Part shown: one piece after another, positions 10,877-20,465 of the stretch | Layout: every line of letters begins with the position of its first letter | Numbering within the stretch: position 1 is the first letter of the stretch | Assembly (NCBI GenBank): GCA_025062375.1 | Contig: JANXAG010000008.1 | Coordinates: 1-64,000 of the forward strand | Direction: 5' to 3' | DNA: 64,000 bases | From: Anaerolineae bacterium | GTDB lineage: Bacteria > Chloroflexota > Anaerolineae > SpSt-600 | Made by a program: the position numbers and the translations under genes | The notes under the pieces: model-generated | Database searches by the model: none | The model's input: the letters and a program-made list of their open reading frames with translations, nothing else | What the model was told of the DNA's origin: nothing

Positions 10877-12028
10877 ATGACTAAATACGTGTTGAGGAGA
10901 TTGGGGCAGATTGTCATAACCTTGTTTATTTTTCTTACCCTCGTTTACTTTCTGCTGGAAGCCCAGCCGGGGGATTATGCCCACACCTTTTTATCTAATC
11001 CAAAGCTCACTAAAGAACAAAGGGAAGCCCTCAAAGCTCAGTTTGGCCTGGATAGGCCTGTCTGGGAGCGCTACTTGCGCTATATGGGTTCCCTGCTCAG
11101 AGGCAACCTGGGAATTTCCTTTGAATATTACCCCAGGCCAGTTATTTCCGTAATAGCTGAAAGGGCACCCCGCACTATCCTCCTATTCCTCACAGCCCAA
11201 ATTTTATCGTTCCTCCTGGGCTTTTCACTGGGCAAAATCCTGGCCTGGAAGAGAGGCCAGGCCTTTGAATACGCCCTTACCGTAGGAGGAGTTACTCTTT
11301 ACACTGTTTTTACCCCCTGGTTTGGCCTGATGATGATATGGATATTTGCTTACATCCTGGGCCTTTTCCCCGTGGGTAAATTTGTTACTCCCACCTTGTG
11401 GCGTGGCGCACCCGTGGATGCTAACTATGTCTTCATAAGGATGTTGCTTTCAGCTTTTATAGCTTCGGTCATCCTTTTTGTAATTTTACTAACCACCAGG
11501 CGTCTGGAGCTGAAACTGAGAAGGGGATTGAGGTGGGCAGGAGTTTTAGTGATTGTGGCAGGCCTTCTTGCCTACTGGCTCCCCTCAGGCATAGCCCGCT
11601 ACGCTCTGGATATCCTCCACCACCTCATTCTGCCAGTTATGACCCTCACCCTCATAAACTTCGCTGGAATGATGCTTCTTACCCGCAACAGCATGTTGGA
11701 AACCATGCGGGAAGATTTCGTAATGGCTGCCAGGGCCAAAGGCCTGCCAGAGGGAGTTATAAGAGATAAACACGTAGCCCGCAACGCCATGCTCCCAGTT
11801 GTGACATCCTTTATCTTCTCCATCGCCTTTGTGCTGGATGGCGGAGTAATAACTGAAACGGTTTTCTCCTGGCCCGGGATGGGCCTTACCCTCATGGAAG
11901 CAGCTCTGTCTCATGATATACCCATGGTTATGGGAGCTCTCGTCTTTACCGGAACCCTCGCCCTCATAGGCCACCTTGTGGCCGACATAACTTACGCTTA
12001 CCTTGACCCAAGGATCCGTTACAGCTAA
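10877..12028 (+). CDS. ABC importer permease, DppB-like
   Basis: A 383-residue inner-membrane permease of the DppB/OppB class. The N-terminal helix is followed by the typical QPGDYA...QFGLDRPVWERY segment and the BPD_transp_1 domain with the EAA-loop (ARAKGLPEGVIRDKHVARNAMLPV). About 55-60 residues longer than usual: between the core helices (about residues 190-240) there are two extra hydrophobic segments separated by a basic stretch (TTRRLELKLRRGLR). Forms a heterodimer with the DppC-like product 12 bases downstream. Confidence 0.9.
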   Translation: MTKYVLRRLGQIVITLFIFLTLVYFLLEAQPGDYAHTFLSNPKLTKEQREALKAQFGLDRPVWERYLRYMGSLLRGNLGISFEYYPRPVISVIAERAPRTILLFLTAQILSFLLGFSLGKILAWKRGQAFEYALTVGGVTLYTVFTPWFGLMMIWIFAYILGLFPVGKFVTPTLWRGAPVDANYVFIRMLLSAFIASVILFVILLTTRRLELKLRRGLRWAGVLVIVAGLLAYWLPSGIARYALDILHHLILPVMTLTLINFAGMMLLTRNSMLETMREDFVMAARAKGLPEGVIRDKHVARNAMLPVVTSFIFSIAFVLDGGVITETVFSWPGMGLTLMEAALSHDIPMVMGALVFTGTLALIGHLVADITYAYLDPRIRYS

Positions 12029-12040
12029 GGGGGGAAAATA

Positions 12041-13036
12041 ATGAAAGAGGTAACCAGAACCGTTACTAGGCCTAAGGTTGAGATCATCTTAGAAGAGGAG
12101 GAGCGGAGAAAGCTACGGGAAATGCCCCTATGGAGGGTGCGCCTCTATCTAACCTGGCGGGAAATTCGCAATAACTGGAGGCTTTTCTCCGAAAACAAGA
12201 TAGGCCTTATAGGGCTGGGAATCATCATCTTCTTCGCCCTTATGGCCATAGCTCATCCAATCTTGATGAAATGGGTGTGGGACCCCACCATCTATGACCC
12301 GATAGTTGGATATGCCTTTGATGAACCGGTGCAACCGGCTCCCCCCTCCCTGCGCCACCCCCTGGGTACCGACCCCCTGGGTAGGGATGTCCTGAGCCAG
12401 CTTATGTATAGCACCCGCTCCGAATTCGCCCTGGGAATCCTGGCAGCTATTATAACCGTAACTATCGGAACTACCGTGGGAGCAGTGGCTGCTTACTTCG
12501 GCGGGATAATTGATACCATCCTTATGCGCCTGGCTGACCTCATCATAATGCTACCATTCGTTACTATCCTTATAGTTCTCAGCGCTATGTTCAAGATGAA
12601 CCTCATAATTTTGGCCATAGTGATAGGCATCCTTTCAGGTTTTGGAGGCACAGGCATAGTTATAAAGTCGCAGGCTCTCTCCATCAAAGTGCGAGCGTAC
12701 ATAGAGGCAGCCAGAGTTGCAGGAGGCTCTCACTGGCATATTATTTTCCGTCACATCATCCCCAACCTCATGCCCCTTTCTTTCCTTTACATGATGTTTT
12801 CTGTAACCAGCGCTATCTTCTCCGAAGCAGTGCTTTCCTTCTTCGGCCTCCTTAACATCCGAATGTCATGGGGCCTGATGATCCACACTGCCCAGACAGC
12901 CGGCTATCTCCTTAACCCTAAAACCTGGTGGCTCATTGTTCCCGCAGGTATGTCCATCACCTTGCTCTGCTCTGCCTTCTACCTGGTGGGTAGAGCCCTG
13001 GACGAAGTAGTTAACCCTCGCCTTCGCAAGAGATAG
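12041..13036 (+). CDS. ABC importer permease, DppC-like
   Basis: A 331-residue second permease with an N-terminal cytoplasmic extension rich in charged residues (about residues 1-45). The family motifs are HPLGTDPLGRDVLSQLMY and the EAA-type loop AYIEAARVAGGSHWHIIFRHIIPNLMP. Its signature residues fit the OppC_N/BPD_transp_1 architecture. It lies between the DppB-like permease and the DUF885 peptidase. Confidence 0.9.
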   Translation: MKEVTRTVTRPKVEIILEEEERRKLREMPLWRVRLYLTWREIRNNWRLFSENKIGLIGLGIIIFFALMAIAHPILMKWVWDPTIYDPIVGYAFDEPVQPAPPSLRHPLGTDPLGRDVLSQLMYSTRSEFALGILAAIITVTIGTTVGAVAAYFGGIIDTILMRLADLIIMLPFVTILIVLSAMFKMNLIILAIVIGILSGFGGTGIVIKSQALSIKVRAYIEAARVAGGSHWHIIFRHIIPNLMPLSFLYMMFSVTSAIFSEAVLSFFGLLNIRMSWGLMIHTAQTAGYLLNPKTWWLIVPAGMSITLLCSAFYLVGRALDEVVNPRLRKR

Positions 13037-13044
13037 GGGGGAGT

Positions 13045-14694
13045 GTGTTGAGCTCAGAAACTCAGTTTTATCGGCGCTTTGAAAAGTGGCTGGAGACTTT
13101 CCTGGAAGAATATCCTGTCGTTGCTACTTTCCTGGGCGATCACCGCTTTGACCATCGCCTTGGCACCTATTCTCCTGAGGCCGTTGAGGCTCGAGTCCGG
13201 GGCCTCAGGGAAGCCCTTGAAGAGTTCACCCGGATGGATTCCCCAGCCTTTTCCCTTGATGGCCGCATTGATCACACCCTGACAGTGCAAATAATCAAAC
13301 TGATATTGCGAGAATACGAGCATGAAAAGCTTCAGAGTCACCTTCGCAATCCCGGTTTCTATCTGGAAGAGGCGATGGAAGGGCTTTTCGGCCTTTTGGT
13401 AAAGGATTTTGCCCCTCTGCCGGAGCGCCTGCGTTCGGCCCTGGGTCGCCTGAAGGAGATGCCCAGGCTCTTGAAAGAGGGAATGAGCAACATTGTGCCT
13501 GAGCGCGTCCCACCCGTTTGGGCAGAAGTTGCCTTGGAACAAGCACGCATGGCCCCCCTTTTCTTCTCAAGCCTGTTTTTGCCAACAGTTCAGGAGGCAG
13601 CGCCCGAACTTTTACCGGAAGTGGAAAGAGCAGCGGAAGAGGCTTCTAAAGGGCTGGATGAATACGCATCCTTTATTCAAAACGATGTTCTGCCCCAGGC
13701 CCGGGGGGATTTTGCCGCAGGGGTAGAGCTCTTCAATGAGTTGCTTCGGGAAAAACACCTGGTGGATTACGATGCCGAGGCCTTGCTCAGGATCGGGTGG
13801 GAGCAGTTTGAGCGAACTCGCTCCCAGATGGAAGAACTCGCCCGGCAAATTGATCCCCGTAAAACAGCCCGCGAACTCCTGGAGGAAGCCAAAGAGGACC
13901 ACCCCGCAGAAGAAGAGCTCTTAAAGGCCTATGAAGAAGCGATGAGAGCAGCGCGGGATTTCGTGATAGAAAAAGAAATAGCCACAATCCCGGAAGGCGA
14001 AAGCCTCCGAATTGTGGAAACCCCTCATTACCTGCGCCCCCTGATACCCTATGCTGCTTACATGAGCCCCGGCATTTTTGAGGAAAAACAGGAAGGGCTC
14101 TTTTTCGTAACACCAGTGGACCCAGATGCTTCTCCTGAAGAGAAAAAGCAAAAGCTCCGCGGACACACCTACGTGAAACTGCCCATCACAGCCCTTCACG
14201 AAGCATATCCCGGCCATCACCTCCAGCTGGTTTGGGCTAATAGACATGAATCCCTCCCCAGGCGCCTTGGGTCATTTATTGCCACTTTATTCATTGAAGG
14301 GTGGGCTTTCTATTGCGAGGAGATGATGGAAGAGATGGGCTTCATTGATAAACCTATCCAGAAGTTAGGCCGCCTTGCGGATCAGTTGTGGCGCGCAGCG
14401 CGTATCATCCTGGATGTTTCCCTGCACTCTGGGAAAATGACTGTTGAAGAAGCTGTTAATTTCTTGGTGGAAAGATGCCAGCTGGAGCCCGCCAACGCCC
14501 TCGCGGAGGTGCGTCGCTACACCCAGACGCCCACACAGCCCCAATCTTACCTTATGGGCAAACTCTTAATCCTTGAGCTTATATCAGATTACCGCCAGGT
14601 GAAACCAGGAGCTTCGCTGAAGGAACTCCACGATTCAATTCTGGGATGTGGGAGCTTGCCACCAGCTCTGATGCGACAGAGACTCTTGGGTTAG
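13045..14694 (+). CDS. DUF885 family metallopeptidase-like protein
   Basis: A 549-residue cytoplasmic protein (no signal peptide) of the DUF885 family, which is related to zinc carboxypeptidases. The metal-binding motif HEAYPGHH begins at H385, with a downstream EGWAFYCEEM providing the third ligand glutamate, as in this family. It starts with GTG at 13045 after GGGGGAG; TTG at 13048 is an alternative. Placement between the permease and ATPase genes of a peptide importer suggests it hydrolyses imported peptides, though substrate specificity is unproven. Confidence 0.85.
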   Translation: MLSSETQFYRRFEKWLETFLEEYPVVATFLGDHRFDHRLGTYSPEAVEARVRGLREALEEFTRMDSPAFSLDGRIDHTLTVQIIKLILREYEHEKLQSHLRNPGFYLEEAMEGLFGLLVKDFAPLPERLRSALGRLKEMPRLLKEGMSNIVPERVPPVWAEVALEQARMAPLFFSSLFLPTVQEAAPELLPEVERAAEEASKGLDEYASFIQNDVLPQARGDFAAGVELFNELLREKHLVDYDAEALLRIGWEQFERTRSQMEELARQIDPRKTARELLEEAKEDHPAEEELLKAYEEAMRAARDFVIEKEIATIPEGESLRIVETPHYLRPLIPYAAYMSPGIFEEKQEGLFFVTPVDPDASPEEKKQKLRGHTYVKLPITALHEAYPGHHLQLVWANRHESLPRRLGSFIATLFIEGWAFYCEEMMEEMGFIDKPIQKLGRLADQLWRAARIILDVSLHSGKMTVEEAVNFLVERCQLEPANALAEVRRYTQTPTQPQSYLMGKLLILELISDYRQVKPGASLKELHDSILGCGSLPPALMRQRLLG

Positions 14695-14706
14695 GGAGGG
14701 GAAACA

Positions 14707-15675
14707 GTGACCAGAAGTATTCTGAAGATAGAAAATTTTACGATGCACTATGCCACCAAAGCAGGTGAGGTCTCCGCAGTGGATAACGTTGACCTTGAGG
14801 TATTCAAGGGTGAATCCCTGGGCTTGGTGGGTGAATCGGGCTGCGGCAAGACATCTCTGGCCATAAGCATAATGAAACTATTGCCAGAAAACGCTATCAT
14901 AAAGGGCGGTCACATCTATTTCGATGGCACGGACCTTATCCCCCTTAAGGAAGAGGAAATGAGGCGCTTCCGCTGGCGCCGCATATCCATGATATTCCAG
15001 GCCGCTATGAACTCCCTCAACCCTGTTTACAAGGTAAGCCACCAGATCATAGAGGCGATGGAAACCCATTTTGGGAGCATTAACTACTCGGAGGCACGAG
15101 AAAAAGTGGCCAATCTTTTCCGCCTGGTTGGGCTGGATCCCAAGTTTATGGACCAATATCCCCATGAGTATAGCGGAGGAATGAGACAAAGAGCAGTTAT
15201 TGCCATGGCCTTGGCCTGCGACCCGGATCTTATCATCGCTGATGAGCCTACTACAGCCCTTGATGTTATCGTCCAGGATAATATCCTTCGGGAATTGAAA
15301 AACCTTCAGGAAAAACTCGGCACCACCATGATTTACATCTCTCACGATATAGCTGTCATCGCCGAGGTAAGCCATCGCATCGGTATAATGTATGGAGGTA
15401 AACTTGTGGAACTGGCCAGCGCGGCGGAGATCTTCCACCACCCAATTCACCCCTACACTGCCGGGCTGATGTCAGCTTTCCCCAGCATTGTGGGGCCCAA
15501 GAGGGAGCTGGTAACCATCCCTGGAGAGCCTCCAGACCTCCTGAACCCTCCCCCCGGCTGTCGTTTCCACCCCCGCTGCAAATTCGCCACAGATATTTGC
15601 CGGGAAAAGGAGCCGGAATTAAAGGACTATGGCGCTGGCCATCTGGCGGCGTGCTGGAATCCTCTGGAGGGATGA
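14707..15675 (+). CDS. Peptide ABC importer ATPase, DppD-like
   Basis: A 322-residue nucleotide-binding subunit. Walker A is GESGCGKTS, the signature is YSGGMRQRAVIAMAL, Walker B is LIIADEPTTALDV, and the H-loop is YISHDIA. The C-terminal oligopeptide/dipeptide domain carries a cysteine set (GCRFHPRCKFATDIC) of the kind that in relatives binds a 4Fe-4S cluster. It starts with GTG after GGAGGGG and lies 3 bases before the DppF-like gene. Confidence 0.92.
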   Translation: MTRSILKIENFTMHYATKAGEVSAVDNVDLEVFKGESLGLVGESGCGKTSLAISIMKLLPENAIIKGGHIYFDGTDLIPLKEEEMRRFRWRRISMIFQAAMNSLNPVYKVSHQIIEAMETHFGSINYSEAREKVANLFRLVGLDPKFMDQYPHEYSGGMRQRAVIAMALACDPDLIIADEPTTALDVIVQDNILRELKNLQEKLGTTMIYISHDIAVIAEVSHRIGIMYGGKLVELASAAEIFHHPIHPYTAGLMSAFPSIVGPKRELVTIPGEPPDLLNPPPGCRFHPRCKFATDICREKEPELKDYGAGHLAACWNPLEG

Positions 15676-15678
15676 AAG

Positions 15679-16665
15679 ATGAGTGAACCCCTTGTGCGGG
15701 TGGAAAACCTTCGTAAGCACTTCCCCCTCACCCGGGGCCTCTTCAGAAAAACAAACCTTTTTGTCCATGCCGTTGATGATGTAAGTTTCGTCATAAACTC
15801 CGGTGAAAGCCTTGGCCTCGTAGGTGAATCAGGCTCCGGAAAGACCACCACCGGGAAACTCTTAGTGCGCCTGCTGGAACCAACCTCCGGACACATCTTC
15901 ATGAAGATGGATGGCGAAGAAGTGGATATTTCGACCCTAAAAGGTAAAAGCCTTAAACTTTTCCGCCGCAAAGTTCAGATGATTTTCCAGGACCCCTACG
16001 AGTCCCTCAACCCCCGCTTTACCGTCTTTGACACAGTAGCAGAGCCCCTCGTAGTTCAAGGCATAGGGGACGTTCTGGAAAGAGAGGAAAGAGTAGCTCA
16101 AATGTTAGCTCTGGTGGGCCTTACCCCCCCTTCCTCCTTCCTCTTCCGCTTCCCCCACGAGCTTTCGGGCGGTCAGAGGCAGAGGGTAGCCATTGCCAGG
16201 GCCCTCATCATTGAGCCTTCCTTCGTGGTAGCGGATGAGCCCACTTCCATGCTGGATGTATCCATCCGCACCGGCATAATGTATCTTATGCTGGATTTGG
16301 CTGAACGCCTCGGAGTTACGTATCTTTATATAACCCACGACTTGGCCGTCGCCAGATATATGGCCAGACGCCTGGCTGTAATGTATCTCGGCAAAATTGT
16401 GGAGATGGGAGAAACAGAGGAAGTGCTTCAGAGGCCACTGCACCCTTATACCCGGGCCCTTATCTCCGCTGTCCCCGTTCCCGACCCCCTCTACAAGCGC
16501 TCGGTGCCGCAAATAAAGGGGAGCATAACGGAACCCATAAACCCACCGCCTACCTGCCGCTTTCTGGAAAGGTGTCTGCAGGCAGCAAAAATCTGCAGGG
16601 ATAGCCCCCATCCGCCCCTTGAGGACAAAGGCGGAGGCCACTATGTAGCCTGTTACCTTGCCTGA
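15679..16665 (+). CDS. Peptide ABC importer ATPase, DppF-like
   Basis: A 328-residue partner ATPase. Walker A is GESGSGKTT, the signature is [15 protein letters not shown], Walker B is FVVADEPTSMLDV, and the H-loop is YITHDLA. It ends with the oligo_HPY region with cysteines (TCRFLERCLQAAKIC). It completes a full importer (binding protein, two permeases, two ATPases) and ends at a strong terminator. Confidence 0.92.
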   Translation: MSEPLVRVENLRKHFPLTRGLFRKTNLFVHAVDDVSFVINSGESLGLVGESGSGKTTTGKLLVRLLEPTSGHIFMKMDGEEVDISTLKGKSLKLFRRKVQMIFQDPYESLNPRFTVFDTVAEPLVVQGIGDVLEREERVAQMLALVGLTPPSSFLFRFPHELSGGQRQRVAIARALIIEPSFVVADEPTSMLDVSIRTGIMYLMLDLAERLGVTYLYITHDLAVARYMARRLAVMYLGKIVEMGETEEVLQRPLHPYTRALISAVPVPDPLYKRSVPQIKGSITEPINPPPTCRFLERCLQAAKICRDSPHPPLEDKGGGHYVACYLA

Positions 16666-16697
16666 GCTGACCTCGGGCACGGAGAGTTCGTTCTATC

Positions 16698-16728
16698 AAG
16701 CCGTGGGGTTTTAGCCCGCGGCTTTTTT
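16698..16728 (+). terminator. Bidirectional intrinsic terminator
   Basis: AAGCCGTGGG (16698-16707), 7-nt loop, CCCGCGGCTT (16715-16724) then TTTT. It ends the plus-strand importer operon. The minus-strand subtilase stop codon (16727-16729) overlaps its edge, so it may serve both convergent operons. Confidence 0.85.
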
Positions 16729-18247
16729 ATCTGAACACTACCGGTAAGAAAATCCGGAAAAGGCTCCCGGTGTAGTTCACGGTCACAGTAACAGTTTCCC
16801 TTATGACCTGACCGCCAGGGGCAGTTCCTGTTATAAAGATTCGCTCTGTGTAAAGGCCGTAGGTGGGCGGAAGGGTGGCTGTAATGAGCAGAGACCCTCT
16901 GACACCCTGAAAGATAGGGCTTCCACTGGTATAGAAGCTCAGCCACGAGACCGAAGTTGCTCCTGCAGTCCAGCTTGTGGGCACGCACCCGGGGTTTTCC
17001 ACTGAAACGGTCGCCATGGAAGGCCCGACAAAGCCGGAAGAATCGGCCAGGAAAAAGACCCTCGTCGGTGCACGGATCACCCGGGCCCTGAGGGCTTCAG
17101 CCGCATTGATTGCTCCGTAGCCATAATAATGATCGCGCCCCGGAACCCCCAGATCCACAGCGGTGGAAGTAATGCAGTAGCGAACCTGCGCCGCGGTAAG
17201 GCCCGGATTCACAGACCAGATAAGCGCCGCCAGGCCCGCCACATGAGGGGCGGCCATTGAGGTCCCTGCATCATATCCATACCAATCATCCGGAAGGGTG
17301 CTGAGTATTTCATAAAAACTGTCCCCGCCCGGCGCCGCTACCTCTATCTCCGGCCCGTAGTTTGAATACCACGCTGTTCCAGAATAATAATTGATGGCCG
17401 AAACAGCCATAACCTGGGGGTAAGCTGCAGGGTAGAGAACTTGATTGCTTGCAAAATTGCCGGCAGCAGCCACCAGAAGACAGCCTTTCCGGGACGCATA
17501 GTCCACCGCACTGGCCATAACTGCGGAAGAGGGTCCTCCCAGGCTCAAATTTATGACTCTTGCTCCCCTATCGGCAGCGCTAACGATGGCGTTTGCTACA
17601 TTATAATCGTAGCCCTCACCTTTGTTGTTCAGAACTTTATAGGGCAATATTTTTACGTTCCACGCCATCCCGGCGATGCCTATATAGTTGTTCCCGCGCG
17701 CGCTGGCTATCCCTGCTACATGGGTTCCATGCCCATTATCATCGCCGGGATAAGGGTCATTTTTGACAAAATTCCATCCCTGGACAATCCTTCCGGAAAA
17801 TTCAGGATGGTCAAGGTCAATCCCGGTGTCTACTATGGACACCGTTACAACGGAGGTCCCCGTTGTAACATCCCAGGCCTGAGGGGCTCCGATAAGGCTC
17901 ATGTTCCACTGGTAGGACCAGAAGGGGTCATTGGGCGTAAGGAGAGCTCTCACCAGCTGGGCAGGCTCAGCATATTCCACAAGGGAGCTTGCTCTGAGAC
18001 GGTTGATCCACTCTTTCTCTTTCCCGCGAGGGACCAAGAGCACTTTGACCCTGAGAGGTGGTATCTCGCTGATTACCCTGACCTCGCGGCCCAGGAGGGA
18101 TTGAAGGGAACGCTCGGAGACGCCCGGGCGGAGCCCCACAACCACTTTCCCGGAGGTGGAGGGGATCTCAGCTTCTACCAGCTTGAAAAGCAACCAGATT
18201 AAAGTGAGGCTGGAAAAGATGGGAATAGCGAATTTCCTTGCTAACAC
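16727..18247 (-). CDS. Secreted subtilisin-like serine protease (S8) with C-terminal Ig-like domain
   Basis: A 506-residue protease. It has an N-terminal signal segment (about residues 5-25), an inhibitor-type propeptide (35-100), and a catalytic domain with triad D140 (SIVDTGID), H173 (NGHGTHVAG) and S330 (GTSMAAPHVAG) plus the oxyanion Asn in AAGN. The last 115 residues form a beta-rich domain resembling BACON/Ig-like modules. The GTG start overlaps the stop of the preceding protease gene (GTGTTAG). It is last in asnS-SDR-S8-S8 and likely digests extracellular protein, feeding the adjacent peptide importers (inference). Confidence 0.9.
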   Translation of the reverse strand: MLARKFAIPIFSSLTLIWLLFKLVEAEIPSTSGKVVVGLRPGVSERSLQSLLGREVRVISEIPPLRVKVLLVPRGKEKEWINRLRASSLVEYAEPAQLVRALLTPNDPFWSYQWNMSLIGAPQAWDVTTGTSVVTVSIVDTGIDLDHPEFSGRIVQGWNFVKNDPYPGDDNGHGTHVAGIASARGNNYIGIAGMAWNVKILPYKVLNNKGEGYDYNVANAIVSAADRGARVINLSLGGPSSAVMASAVDYASRKGCLLVAAAGNFASNQVLYPAAYPQVMAVSAINYYSGTAWYSNYGPEIEVAAPGGDSFYEILSTLPDDWYGYDAGTSMAAPHVAGLAALIWSVNPGLTAAQVRYCITSTAVDLGVPGRDHYYGYGAINAAEALRARVIRAPTRVFFLADSSGFVGPSMATVSVENPGCVPTSWTAGATSVSWLSFYTSGSPIFQGVRGSLLITATLPPTYGLYTERIFITGTAPGGQVIRETVTVTVNYTGSLFRIFLPVVFR

Positions 18248-19497
18248 TTTCGTCTTTCCTTCTGGAAGAGTGCGTTGAGAAAATAGAGACAGCCCCTGGG
18301 TTTTGGAGGTTGAGGCACCTCTGTTTCAAGGGCACCAAGGGCATCCCCACGTCCTGCGCCCTGGGTATTAGGGTCCTGATTGAGGTTCAGAGCAGAGTTC
18401 ATCATCTTAGCCTTTACCTGGGCTGGGGTCAGATCGGGGTAAGCCTGGAGGAGAAGAGCAGCCACTCCTGAAGCATGAGGCGTGGCCATGCTGGTCCCGC
18501 TGGCAGAAGTGTAAAAATCGTCCACAGGATTGCCCATAGAAGTCCCTGCGGCGCGGCAGGACACAATTCCAACACCGGGGAAAAGGATATCCGGTTTGGT
18601 CCGGCCATCAGCGGTAGGGCCACGGGAGGAGAAATCAGCCACCTGGTCGTTATCATCGGAAGCCCCTACGGTTATTACTTCCTCAGCGCATCCAGGGCTT
18701 CCGATGGTTCCCGGATCTGGGCCATCGTTCCCGGCAGCGGCACACACCACAACTCCCGCTCTTACAGCGGCATCACACATGGCCGAGAGAGCATCAGTTC
18801 CGTCACAAGGCCCCGGAGAACCCAGGGAAAGGTTTATGACTTTTGCCCCCTGCTCCACTGCCCACTCTATCCCGGCCATTGCATCGCTCATCATCCCAGA
18901 GCCATTGGCTTTCAGGACTTTGGCGCTCAATATGAGAGCTTCCGGGGCTACTCCCCGGTACTTTCCCCCAGAGGCTTCCCCGCTCCCGGCTATTATTCCG
19001 GCCACGTGAGTGCCATGGCCGTGGTCATCTTGCCCATCCCCGCCGACAAAGCTGGTGAAAGCCAGGATCCGTCCAGCGAAATCGGGATGCCGGTAATCAA
19101 TGCCTGTGTCCACAACAGCCACCTTAACCCCTCGTCCGGTAAACCCTTTTTCCCAGACCTGAGGTGCTCTTATCAGGGGCACGGAAACATCCAAAAGGGC
19201 ATAGACGGGCTTATCGAGCCATATAGCTTCCACCCTTGGATCCTCTTCCAGGGCTTTGAGCTCTTCCACTTTTACCCTTAAAGCTGAAGCGGGGACGAGG
19301 CGAAAGTGGCGGAAAATAGTTTCCCGCCACGGCCCGAGGATTTCCTCGGCTAAACGGGCCAGAGCCTCCAGACTCAGGGCGAGGCCCTCTACAAGACCAG
19401 CTCTCACAAGGAAAGCGGAACTATATTTCACAATCACCGGGACAAATTCTTCAGGGGGTAAGGTAGAAATTTCAGGAGGACGTTTGTAAGGGCTCAT
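18241..19497 (-). CDS. Subtilisin-like serine protease (S8) without signal peptide
   Basis: A 418-residue subtilase. Triad: D130 (VVDTGIDY), H161 (DHGHGTHVAG) and S336 (ASGTSMATPH), with the oxyanion Asn in AAAGND. The N-terminal region (about 15-105) looks like a propeptide but no signal peptide is evident, so it may be intracellular or exported unconventionally. Cysteines C231, C241, C252 and C270 could form disulfides. The start overlaps the SDR gene stop (ATGA). Together with the next gene it is a tandem, diverged protease pair. Confidence 0.88.
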   Translation of the reverse strand: MSPYKRPPEISTLPPEEFVPVIVKYSSAFLVRAGLVEGLALSLEALARLAEEILGPWRETIFRHFRLVPASALRVKVEELKALEEDPRVEAIWLDKPVYALLDVSVPLIRAPQVWEKGFTGRGVKVAVVDTGIDYRHPDFAGRILAFTSFVGGDGQDDHGHGTHVAGIIAGSGEASGGKYRGVAPEALILSAKVLKANGSGMMSDAMAGIEWAVEQGAKVINLSLGSPGPCDGTDALSAMCDAAVRAGVVVCAAAGNDGPDPGTIGSPGCAEEVITVGASDDNDQVADFSSRGPTADGRTKPDILFPGVGIVSCRAAGTSMGNPVDDFYTSASGTSMATPHASGVAALLLQAYPDLTPAQVKAKMMNSALNLNQDPNTQGAGRGDALGALETEVPQPPKPRGCLYFLNALFQKERRKC

Positions 19498-20453
19498 TCC
19501 CCCTCCTTGACTTTCTTTCTCCAGTAATCCATTATGTCTTCCAGGGTCTTCTCCAGAGGAATGGAGGGTTCCCAGCCGGTATCACGCTTAAGCTTGGAGT
19601 AATCGCAAAGGGTTACTGGGACATCGCTGGGACGCATTAAGGCTGGGTCCTGCTCCACTTTAACTTCTATCGGGCACATTTTCAGGAGCATATCCAGCAC
19701 CTCTTTTATGGAGTAAGCTTTCCCGGAGCCAACGTTGTAAACTTCCCCAGGCTTCCCCTTTGTGAGGGCTAAATAATAAGCCCGAACTACATCCCGCACA
19801 TCGGTGAAATCACGCCTGGGCGATAGATTCCCCACTTTTATGACCGGTGGACGCAAGCCGGCTTCAGCTTCTGCCAACTGTTTGGCAAAGGCCGGGATTA
19901 CAAAATCGGGCCTCTGGCGGGGCCCAGTGTGGTTGAAAGGCCGAACCCTAACCACATAAAGGCCATGGGAAAGGTGAAACTGGAGGCCGAGGAAATCCTG
20001 GGCCACTTTGCTGACCCCGTATGGATTGTTGGGGCGAAGGGGAGTATCCTCACGGACGGGAAGGTCTTCTTCCGGGATTATCCCGTATTCTTCATTGGAT
20101 CCGACCACCAGGATGCAGGAATCCAGCTTGATGTTTACCACTGCCTGGAGGACGTTGAGCTGCCCCCGGACGTTGTTTTCAAAAACACCCCAGGGATCTC
20201 GCCAGGAATCGGGAACAAAAGCCATGGCTGCCAGATGGAAAATGTAGTGAGGACGTATCCGAGCCAGGATCTCTTCTATGCTCTGGTAATTTCCCAAATC
20301 GCCTCGCTCCAGGCGGACCCTATTCTTGAGGTGTTCCGCATTTCCTGGCGAACGGTGTATGAGGCCTGAGATTTCCCAGTCAGTATTTTCCAATAGGAAT
20401 TCCGCCAGATGGCTTCCAGCGAAACCCCCTATGCCTGTTATAAAAGCGCGCAC
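19494..20453 (-). CDS. Extended SDR sugar-nucleotide dehydratase/reductase (GDP-mannose dehydratase/RMD group)
   Basis: A 319-residue extended short-chain dehydrogenase. The NAD(P) motif GIGGFAGSHLAE is at residues 7-18. The active site has S in VVGSNEEYG and YxxxK in NPYGVSK. The substrate-side blocks RPFNHTGPRQ and RRDFTDVRDVVRAY match the GDP-4-keto-6-deoxymannose reductase / GDP-mannose 4,6-dehydratase branch. Expected role: making deoxysugar nucleotides for glycans. The exact reaction is uncertain. It lies between asnS and the two proteases. Confidence 0.8.
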   Translation of the reverse strand: MRAFITGIGGFAGSHLAEFLLENTDWEISGLIHRSPGNAEHLKNRVRLERGDLGNYQSIEEILARIRPHYIFHLAAMAFVPDSWRDPWGVFENNVRGQLNVLQAVVNIKLDSCILVVGSNEEYGIIPEEDLPVREDTPLRPNNPYGVSKVAQDFLGLQFHLSHGLYVVRVRPFNHTGPRQRPDFVIPAFAKQLAEAEAGLRPPVIKVGNLSPRRDFTDVRDVVRAYYLALTKGKPGEVYNVGSGKAYSIKEVLDMLLKMCPIEVKVEQDPALMRPSDVPVTLCDYSKLKRDTGWEPSIPLEKTLEDIMDYWRKKVKEGE

Positions 20454-20465
20454 CAGGTCCTCCGC

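Noticed and set aside
8834-10984. A 716-codon open frame on the minus strand opposite the binding-protein gene
   Set aside because: It is the antisense of a codon-biased SBP gene with clear family motifs; its own product has no recognisable domain, no ribosome site and low-complexity composition.
18475-19281. Long plus-strand frame opposite the subtilase gene
   Set aside because: It is a shadow of a strongly supported protease gene with a full catalytic triad.
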